From UKL13-2 sp043768625 (GTDB lineage Bacteria; Pseudomonadota; Gammaproteobacteria; Burkholderiales; Usitatibacteraceae): a DNA stretch of 18,532 bases. The stretch is from contig JAYVKG010000110.1 in the NCBI GenBank assembly GCA_043768625.1, positions 1 to 18,532 on the forward strand, given 5' to 3'. Made by a program: the position numbers and the translations under genes. A model generated the notes under the pieces. That model searched no databases. It was given only the letters and a program-made list of their open reading frames with translations, and was not told where the DNA came from. Below, piece after piece: positions 13,598 to 18,532 of the stretch (the first letter of the stretch is position 1; each line of letters starts with the position of its first letter).

Positions 13598-14917
13598 TTG
13601 GCTTCAAACCCCTTAGCTGCAGTTGGCAAGATGAGCGACTTGAAACGCCGTTTGGTGTTTCTGGTGCTGGCGCTTATCGTTTTCCGCATCGGCACGCATG
13701 TGCCCGTGCCTGGAATTGATCCGGCTACGCTGGCGCGATTGTTTGAACAGCAGTCTGGCGGCATTCTGGGCATGTTCAACATGTTTTCTGGTGGCGCGCT
13801 TTCACGTTTCTCCGTATTTGCGCTTGGCATCATGCCCTACATATCGGCGTCGATCATCATGCAATTGCTGACGGTGGTATATGCACCCCTGGAAGCGCTG
13901 AAAAAAGAAGGTGAAGCAGGCCGCCGCAAGATTACCCAATATACCCGTTACGGAACCGTCGCATTGGCGCTGTTTCAAGGCGTTGGCATATCGATTGCGC
14001 TCGAATCGCAGCAGGGCCTGGTGATTGATCCTGGTATGGCATTTCGCTTCATCACGGTGATTACCTTGGTGACGGGTACCATGTTTCTGATGTGGCTTGG
14101 AGAGCAAATTACTGAACGCGGCGTCGGCAATGGCATTTCACTATTGATTTTCGCAGGTATTGTGGCCGGCTTGCCGTCTGCGATTGGCGGCACTCTCGAG
14201 CTTGCGCGCACTGGTGCAATGTCAATTCCGGCTGTGCTGTTTATCGCGGCGCTGGTGGTTGCGGTGACGATGTTTGTCGTGTTTGTTGAACGCGGTCAGC
14301 GCAAGATTCTCGTAAATTATGCAAAACGACAAGTCGGCAACAAATTGTATGGTGGACAGTCTTCGCATTTGCCGCTGAAATTGAATATGTCGGGCGTCAT
14401 CCCGCCCATTTTCGCTTCTTCGATTATTTTGTTTCCTGCGACGGCGGCCAATTGGTTTAGCCAGAGCGAGAACATGACGTGGTTGAAAGATATTGGCGCT
14501 GCACTTGCCCCCGGTCAGCCGTTGTATACGATTTTGTACGCCGCGGCGATTATTTTCTTCTGTTTTTTCTACACCGCACTGGTGTTTAACTCCAAAGAAA
14601 CGGCAGATAACCTGAAGAAGAGTGGCGCTTTTGTACCAGGGATTCGTCCAGGTGAGCAGACAGCCCGATACATAGACAAGATTTTGATGCGGTTGACCCT
14701 GGTCGGAGCGGGTTACATCACACTGGTTTGCCTGCTGCCAGAGTTCCTGCACATGCAATACAACGTACCGTTTTATTTTGGTGGCACGTCGCTGTTGATC
14801 ATTGTCGTAACGACTATGGATTTTATGGCGCAGTTGCAGGCTTACATGATGTCGCACCAGTATGAAAGCCTGCTGAAAAAAGCTAATTTCAAGGGTTCCG
14901 GTTTTCCGGTTCGCTAA
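13598..14917 (+). CDS. secY: Preprotein translocase channel subunit SecY
   Basis: SecY is the inner-membrane channel of the SecYEG translocon. The 439-residue protein has about ten hydrophobic helices; the first spans roughly 19-36. The plug region GGILGMFNMFSGGALSRF (54-71) and helix 2 follow. The cytosolic loop VERGQRKILVNYAKRQVG, the KLNMSGVIPPIFASSI helix and the GIRPGEQTARY loop are all present. The start is TTG at 13598: CAGGA ends at 13590 seven bases before it, and the residues ASNPLAAVGKMSDLKRRL match the N-terminus of relatives. The next ATG (13631) would lose 11 residues and has no ribosome site. It is in its usual place between rplO and infA. Confidence 0.96.
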   Translation: MASNPLAAVGKMSDLKRRLVFLVLALIVFRIGTHVPVPGIDPATLARLFEQQSGGILGMFNMFSGGALSRFSVFALGIMPYISASIIMQLLTVVYAPLEALKKEGEAGRRKITQYTRYGTVALALFQGVGISIALESQQGLVIDPGMAFRFITVITLVTGTMFLMWLGEQITERGVGNGISLLIFAGIVAGLPSAIGGTLELARTGAMSIPAVLFIAALVVAVTMFVVFVERGQRKILVNYAKRQVGNKLYGGQSSHLPLKLNMSGVIPPIFASSIILFPATAANWFSQSENMTWLKDIGAALAPGQPLYTILYAAAIIFFCFFYTALVFNSKETADNLKKSGAFVPGIRPGEQTARYIDKILMRLTLVGAGYITLVCLLPEFLHMQYNVPFYFGGTSLLIIVVTTMDFMAQLQAYMMSHQYESLLKKANFKGSGFPVR

Positions 14918-14935
14918 AACAGCTAACGAGGGTGA

Positions 14936-15154
14936 ATGGCGAAAGAAGAAATGATCCAGATGCAGGGGGAAATTGTTGAAACGCTTCCCAATGCAATGTT
15001 CAGGGTGAAATTGGAAAACGGCCACATTGTCTTGGGCCATATCTCCGGCAAGATGCGCATGCACTACATACGCATACTTCCTGGCGATAAAGTGACAGTG
15101 GAATTGACCCCCTACGATTTAACGAAAGCAAGAATTACCTTCCGCGCGAAGTAG
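14936..15154 (+). CDS. infA: Translation initiation factor IF-1
   Basis: IF-1 occupies the 30S A site during initiation and aids IF-2 and IF-3. The 72-residue protein is a single S1/OB-fold domain with MAKEEMIQMQGEIVETLPNA at the start, the core FRVKLENGHIVLGHISGKMR and the closing LTPYDLTKARITFRAK. A GAGGGTGA stretch overlaps the region just before the ATG. The place between secY and rpmJ is the usual one in betaproteobacteria. Confidence 0.98.
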   Translation: MAKEEMIQMQGEIVETLPNAMFRVKLENGHIVLGHISGKMRMHYIRILPGDKVTVELTPYDLTKARITFRAK

Positions 15155-15191
15155 CTGAAGCAAGCAAGCGGAAATTCAAGGAGTAATAATT

Positions 15192-15305
15192 ATGCGAGTT
15201 CAAGCATCGGTAAAAAAAATCTGCCGCAACTGCAAACTGGTGCGGCGTAAGGGTGTATTACGCGTGATCTGTACAGAGCCGCGTCATAAGCAGCGCCAAG
15301 GTTAA
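15192..15305 (+). CDS. rpmJ: 50S ribosomal protein L36
   Basis: The 37-residue L36 is the smallest large-subunit protein. It starts MRVQASVKKICRNCKLVRR and ends with EPRHKQRQG. The zinc ribbon is intact: C11, C14, C27 and H32, so this is the zinc-binding form. It is preceded by AAGGAG at about 15178-15183 and lies between infA and rpsM. Because of its length it is easily missed by automatic calling. Confidence 0.97.
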   Translation: MRVQASVKKICRNCKLVRRKGVLRVICTEPRHKQRQG

Positions 15306-15326
15306 CGGTTAAGAGGCACAATTAAA

Positions 15327-15689
15327 ATGGCACGTATAGCGGGCGTAAATATCCCTAATCATCAACATACCGAAATCGCCTTGACCGCGATTTACGGTAT
15401 TGGCCGCACCAGCGCACAGAAAATTTGCACAGCTGCCGGCGTGAACAGAGCAGCGAAAGTCAAAGATTTGACTGATGGTGACATGGACAAACTGCGCGAA
15501 CAGATCGCGAAGTTTACGGTGGAAGGTGATCTCCGCCGTGAAATCTCCATGAGCATCAAGCGTTTGATGGATCTGGGCTGCTATCGCGGTACCCGTCATC
15601 GCAAGGGTCTGCCGGTGCGGGGCCAGCGTACACGTACCAATGCGCGTACCCGCAAGGGCCCGCGCAAAGCCATCCGTTTGGCGAAATAA
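15327..15689 (+). CDS. rpsM: 30S ribosomal protein S13
   Basis: S13 lies in the 30S head and contacts the P-site tRNA and the L5 bridge. The 120-residue protein starts MARIAGVNIPNHQHTEIALT and has the helix-two-turn-helix core (IYGIGRTSAQKICTAAGV). It ends in the basic tail GQRTRTNARTRKGPRK that reaches toward tRNA. It heads the alpha group. In E. coli S4 represses this group by binding a pseudoknot upstream of rpsM; the rpmJ-rpsM spacer here is only 21 bases, so such a structure would have to include rpmJ sequence. Confidence 0.98.
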   Translation: MARIAGVNIPNHQHTEIALTAIYGIGRTSAQKICTAAGVNRAAKVKDLTDGDMDKLREQIAKFTVEGDLRREISMSIKRLMDLGCYRGTRHRKGLPVRGQRTRTNARTRKGPRKAIRLAK

Positions 15690-15712
15690 AAGTTTAGAGT
15701 GAAGGAATTAGC

Positions 15713-16108
15713 ATGGTAAAACCCACCACTGCAACGCGCGTACGCAAGAAAGTCAAAAAGAATGTGTCGGAAGGCATTGCACACATTCACGCGTCGTTCA
15801 ATAACACCATCATCACCATCACCGACCGCTCGGGGAACGCATTGTCCTGGGCGACATCGGGTGGCGCAGGCTTTAAAGGCTCGCGTAAATCAACGCCATT
15901 TGCCGCGCAAGTAGCGGCTGAATCTGCTGGCAAGGCTGCGCAGGAATGTGGCATCAAGAACCTTGAAGTGCGCATCAAAGGACCAGGCCCGGGACGTGAA
16001 TCAGCAGTACGGGCATTGAACGCACTCGGCATCAAAATTTTGTCGATCGCTGACGTGACGCCGGTACCGCATAACGGTTGCCGCCCACCCAAGCGTCGCC
16101 GCATGTAA
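15713..16108 (+). CDS. rpsK: 30S ribosomal protein S11
   Basis: S11 lies on the platform of the 30S subunit near the mRNA exit. The 131-residue product has the family core HIHASFNNTIITITDRSGN, the conserved WATSGGAGFKGSRKSTPFAAQ stretch in part, and the C-terminal PHNGCRPPKRRRM. The asparagine in PHNG matches the site of isoaspartate in E. coli S11. GAAGGA lies before the ATG. It is in the standard order rpsM-rpsK-rpsD. Confidence 0.98.
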   Translation: MVKPTTATRVRKKVKKNVSEGIAHIHASFNNTIITITDRSGNALSWATSGGAGFKGSRKSTPFAAQVAAESAGKAAQECGIKNLEVRIKGPGPGRESAVRALNALGIKILSIADVTPVPHNGCRPPKRRRM

Positions 16109-16127
16109 TAGCCAAGGAGAATAAAAC

Positions 16128-16748
16128 GTGGCTCGTTATCTTGGTCCAAAATGTAAACTCTCGCGGCGCGAGGGCACCGATCTTTTTCTGAAAAGTGCAC
16201 GCCGTCCACTCGATTCCAAGTGCAAACTTGAATCGCGCCCTGGGCAACATGGTGCGAAGCAAAATCGCGTGTCGGAATACGGTACGCAACTGCGCGAAAA
16301 ACAGAAGATTCGCCGCATGTATGGCGTGCTTGAGCGTCAGTTCCGCACCTATTTCGCCGAAGCCGCCCGTCGCAAGGGAGCGACCGGTGAGAATTTGCTG
16401 CAGTTGCTCGAATCACGTCTCGACAATGCCGTTTATCGGATGGGTTTTGGTTCCACCCGTGCCGAGGCGCGCCAGCTGGTTTCGCATTGTGCGGTTCAAG
16501 TCAACGGCAAAGCGGTCAACATTCCATCTTATCTGCTCAAGCCCAACGACGTGGTTGCCCTCAAGGAAAAAGCACAAAAGCAGCTGCGTGTGCAAGATTC
16601 CCTGAAGCTTGCCGAGTCGAGTGGATTTCCGAGCTGGGTCGATGTAGACACGAAGAAATTTAGCGCCGTGTTCAAGATGCTGCCGGATCGCGCCGAGTTT
16701 GCTGCTGACATCAACGAGCAGCTTGTCGTCGAATTGTATTCCAAGTAA
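16128..16748 (+). CDS. rpsD: 30S ribosomal protein S4
   Basis: S4 initiates 30S assembly on the 5' domain of 16S rRNA and, in enteric bacteria, represses the alpha operon. The 206-residue protein begins ARYLGPKCKLSRREGTDLFL, carries LREKQKIRRMYGVLERQF and then the S4 RNA-binding domain (LESRLDNAVYRMGFGSTRAEARQLVSH), and ends in ADINEQLVVELYSK. The start is GTG at 16128, with AAGGAG at 16114-16119, eight bases upstream; no suitable ATG exists nearby. The two CK dipeptides (C9 and C32) are not spaced as a zinc knuckle. A 64-base spacer with a hairpin separates it from rpoA. Confidence 0.98.
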   Translation: MARYLGPKCKLSRREGTDLFLKSARRPLDSKCKLESRPGQHGAKQNRVSEYGTQLREKQKIRRMYGVLERQFRTYFAEAARRKGATGENLLQLLESRLDNAVYRMGFGSTRAEARQLVSHCAVQVNGKAVNIPSYLLKPNDVVALKEKAQKQLRVQDSLKLAESSGFPSWVDVDTKKFSAVFKMLPDRAEFAADINEQLVVELYSK

Positions 16749-16758
16749 TTCGTTTTCC

Positions 16759-16796
16759 ATGCGCACCATGCAACTCATGGTGCGTGTTCACTTTTT
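16759..16796 (+). promoter_or_regulatory. Hairpin with T-run between rpsD and rpoA
   Basis: Arms at 16759-16770 and 16776-16787 give 12 consecutive pairs (two of them G-U) around a 5-base CAACT loop. A TTTTT run lies at 16792-16796, five bases beyond the stem. It resembles a leaky intrinsic terminator or an mRNA-processing hairpin that could set the level of rpoA and rplQ relative to upstream genes. The role is inference. Confidence 0.5.
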
Positions 16797-16812
16797 ATAG
16801 AGGCACTCGTCA

Positions 16813-17793
16813 ATGCAAAGCAATGCCACGACTTTTTTGAAGCCGCGCATCATCGACGTCCAAAACATTTCCCCGGCACACGCCAAGGTGGTAATGGAGC
16901 CATTCGAGCGCGGCTACGGTCACACGCTCGGTAATGCACTTCGTCGCATTTTGTTGTCCTCGATGCCCGGCTATGCGCCGACCGAAGTCAAGATTGCCGG
17001 CGTTTTGCACGAATACTCCACGCTCGAGGGCGTGCAGGAAGATGTGGTCGATATTTTGCTGAACCTTAAGGGTTTAGTAATGAAGTTGCACAACCGCAAC
17101 GATGTTACGCTGAAGCTGAAAAAAGCAACAGCGGGCGCCGTAACCGGCGCCGATATCGAGCAAACGCACGATGTCGAGATTCTCAATCCGGATCACGTCA
17201 TCGCCAATCTAACGGCAGGCGGCAAGATCGACATGCAGATCAAAGTCGAAAAAGGCCGTGGTTATGTCGCAGCGACCGCGCGCCGTACCGATCAAGATAA
17301 TCGTTCGGTCGGCTCAATCTTGCTGGATGCATCGTACTCACCCGTTCGCCGCGTGAGCTATGCCGTGGAGAGCGCTCGCGTTGAACAGCGCACTGATCTC
17401 GACCGCTTGGTGATGGACATTGAAACCAACGGTGCCATCGAGCCTGAAGAAGCGGTCCGCTACGCAGCCCGTGTGCTGGTCGACCAACTTTCTGTATTTG
17501 CCGATCTGCAGGGCACGCCGATGCAGGCCGAAGAAGCGAAGACACCGCAGATTGACCCGATCCTGTTGCAACCCGTCGACGACCTCGAACTTACGGTTCG
17601 TTCCGCCAACTGCCTTAAAGCCGAAAATATTTATTACATTGGTGATTTAATTCAACGTACAGAAAACGAATTGTTGAAAACGCCAAATCTGGGCCGCAAA
17701 TCGCTCAACGAAATCAAGGAAGTGCTCGCCAGCAAAGGCCTGACTCTCGGCATGAAGCTCGAAAACTGGCCGGTAGCAGGCATTACCAAGTAA
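16813..17793 (+). CDS. rpoA: RNA polymerase alpha subunit
   Basis: Alpha dimerises to start RNA polymerase assembly and its C-terminal domain contacts UP elements and activators. The 326-residue protein has the N-terminal dimerisation domain with PFERGYGHTLGNALRRILLSS (33-53 region) and the beta/beta'-binding segments. After an acidic linker comes the alpha-CTD, with VRSANCLKAENIYYIGDL; R263, N266 and C267 correspond to E. coli R265, N268 and C269 used for DNA binding. It ends GMKLENWPVAGITK. AGAGGC lies upstream of the ATG. Length and motifs are those of betaproteobacterial RpoA. Confidence 0.98.
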   Translation: MQSNATTFLKPRIIDVQNISPAHAKVVMEPFERGYGHTLGNALRRILLSSMPGYAPTEVKIAGVLHEYSTLEGVQEDVVDILLNLKGLVMKLHNRNDVTLKLKKATAGAVTGADIEQTHDVEILNPDHVIANLTAGGKIDMQIKVEKGRGYVAATARRTDQDNRSVGSILLDASYSPVRRVSYAVESARVEQRTDLDRLVMDIETNGAIEPEEAVRYAARVLVDQLSVFADLQGTPMQAEEAKTPQIDPILLQPVDDLELTVRSANCLKAENIYYIGDLIQRTENELLKTPNLGRKSLNEIKEVLASKGLTLGMKLENWPVAGITK

Positions 17794-17939
17794 GGCACTT
17801 TTGCCATTGTCGCGGATAATTAACGGCGTTTGGACCGCAAAAATTGCCTAATAAATACTTTTTTTCAAACCCATAACGATAACAAGGCTGGCTTAATTTC
17901 CTTAAGCATAACGGCCAAGAGACTGACAAGGAAGTAGCC
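17794..17939 (+). other. Long rpoA-rplQ spacer, possible internal promoter
   Basis: The spacer of 146 bases is the longest in the cluster. It contains TTGGAC (17830-17835) and, 16 bases on, TAAATA (17852-17857), a weak promoter-like pair, then a T-run (TTTTTTT, about 17859-17865) and a short CTTAA/TTAAG inverted repeat. AAGGAAG at 17928-17934 is the rplQ ribosome site. None of these proves an internal start. Confidence 0.35.
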
Positions 17940-18338
17940 ATGAAACATCGTCACGGATTAAAGAAGCTTAATAAAACGTCGTCACATCGCCTGGCAATGT
18001 TTCGCAATATGACTAATTCGTTGCTGTTGCACGAAGCTATAAAGACCACGTTGCCGAAAGCCAAGGCATTGCGCAAGGTGTTTGAGCCCATCATTACGCT
18101 GGGCAAGGAGCCAACGCTTGCAAACCGCCGCCTGGCATATAACCGCCTGCGTGATCGCGATATGGTCAGCAAGTTATTTGACGTGCTCGGCCCGCGTTAC
18201 AAGACACGTGCCGGAGGCTATATGCGCATCTTGAAGTTTGGTTTCCGCGTAGGCGACAATGCGCCGATGGCGATAATTGAATTGGTGGATCGTCCAGAAA
18301 TCGCCCCGGCACCGACTGCAGAAACGACGGGAGAGTAG
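17940..18338 (+). CDS. rplQ: 50S ribosomal protein L17
   Basis: L17 lies near the polypeptide exit of the 50S subunit. The 132-residue product starts MKHRHGLKKLNKTSSHRLAM, has the HEAIKTTLPKAKALRKVFEP segment in part and the conserved GPRYKTRAGGYMRILK region. It ends in a variable, acidic alanine/proline-rich tail. AAGGAAG precedes the ATG. As usual it closes the alpha group and is followed by a strong terminator 17 bases after the stop. Confidence 0.98.
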   Translation: MKHRHGLKKLNKTSSHRLAMFRNMTNSLLLHEAIKTTLPKAKALRKVFEPIITLGKEPTLANRRLAYNRLRDRDMVSKLFDVLGPRYKTRAGGYMRILKFGFRVGDNAPMAIIELVDRPEIAPAPTAETTGE

Positions 18339-18355
18339 GGCCCGCAGAACCAATT

Positions 18356-18387
18356 AAAAAAAAGCCGGCCCTGCCCGGCTTTTTTTT
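18356..18387 (+). terminator. Strong Rho-independent terminator after rplQ, probably bidirectional
   Basis: AAAAAAAAGCCGG (18356-18368) pairs with CCGGCTTTTTTTT (18375-18387) around a six-base loop. The GC core is followed by eight T on the plus strand and, read on the minus strand, by eight T as well, so it can stop transcription from both sides. Confidence 0.93.
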
Positions 18388-18532
18388 CGCGCCTGTTGCA
18401 TTGCTGGTTGCAAATCGCCTGTGTTTATCGTTTAGCTGCGAAGAAAATCGCGTCACCATTTTTATGGTGAGAGTTGTGATGGCCATTGGCATTAATAATC
18501 GCAAAAATATTTCAATGGCGGCGAATGATCAA
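18388..18532. other. Unassigned window end
   Basis: No gene is recognised in these 145 bases. A plus-strand frame opens at ATG 18479 (MAIGINNRKNIS...) and runs off the edge, and a minus-strand frame enters from the edge and stops at 18494-18492; neither is recognisable. A perfect 7-base inverted repeat, TCACCAT (18453-18459) and ATGGTGA (18464-18470), with a TTTT loop could be an operator or RNA hairpin. Confidence 0.35.

Noticed and set aside
14222..15064. Long minus-strand open frame (280 codons) opposite secY and infA
   Set aside because: It is His/Gln/Arg-rich low-quality protein produced by the reverse complement of membrane-protein codons, and both sense genes are certain.
15306..15326. 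E. coli-like S4-binding pseudoknot upstream of rpsM
   Set aside because: The spacer is only 21 bases and shows no matching pairing; a structure reaching into rpmJ was not visible.

Overview
The window looks like a chromosomal housekeeping region of a betaproteobacterium of moderate GC content. The evidence is the order murJ-ribF beside a divergent rpsT, a DUF3579 gene next to argD-argF-argG (DUF3579 is largely betaproteobacterial), and betaproteobacterial-type ribosomal proteins, RpoA and SecY. I cannot name the genus from sequence alone. There are no rRNA or tRNA genes, CRISPR arrays, insertion sequences or phage genes. I found no new multi-gene system. The unusual signals are a decaying protease-like gene, a structured untranslated leader in front of the spc operon, and several intergenic hairpins.

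Left part (1-3435): murJ (lipid II flippase) and ribF (FAD synthesis) lie on the minus strand with a 4-base GTGA overlap, and ribF probably runs into ileS at the window edge. rpsT (S20) diverges from murJ with its own sigma70-type promoter and a likely terminator. A DUF3579 gene on the minus strand converges on rpsT.

Arginine block (3436-7234): argD, argF and argG lie in order on the plus strand. They cover acetylornithine to N-acetylglutamate-semialdehyde exchange, citrulline formation and argininosuccinate formation. A region of about 315 bases with two hairpins separates DUF3579 from argD. yajQ (nucleotide/c-di-GMP-binding family) follows argG, and a class I glutamine amidotransferase converges on it with a 20-base tail overlap.

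Decay zone (8492-9109): a retropepsin-like aspartic protease gene carries a one-base deletion, a 16-base tandem duplication and an apparent internal deletion, and I call it a pseudogene. It lies directly upstream of the ribosomal cluster.

Ribosomal cluster (9110-18387): a promoter and a leader of roughly 230 nt precede rplN. Then come the full spc operon (rplN-rplX-rplE-rpsN-rpsH-rplF-rplR-rpsE-rpmD-rplO-secY-infA-rpmJ) and the alpha operon (rpsM-rpsK-rpsD-rpoA-rplQ), all on the plus strand and closed by a strong terminator. The S10-operon genes that usually lie just upstream (ending rplP-rpmC-rpsQ) are absent, so the cluster is split exactly at the rpsQ/rplN junction. secY starts with TTG, rpsD with GTG. 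Hairpins or long spacers lie between rpmD/rplO, rpsD/rpoA and rpoA/rplQ. The last 145 bases hold no gene I can identify.
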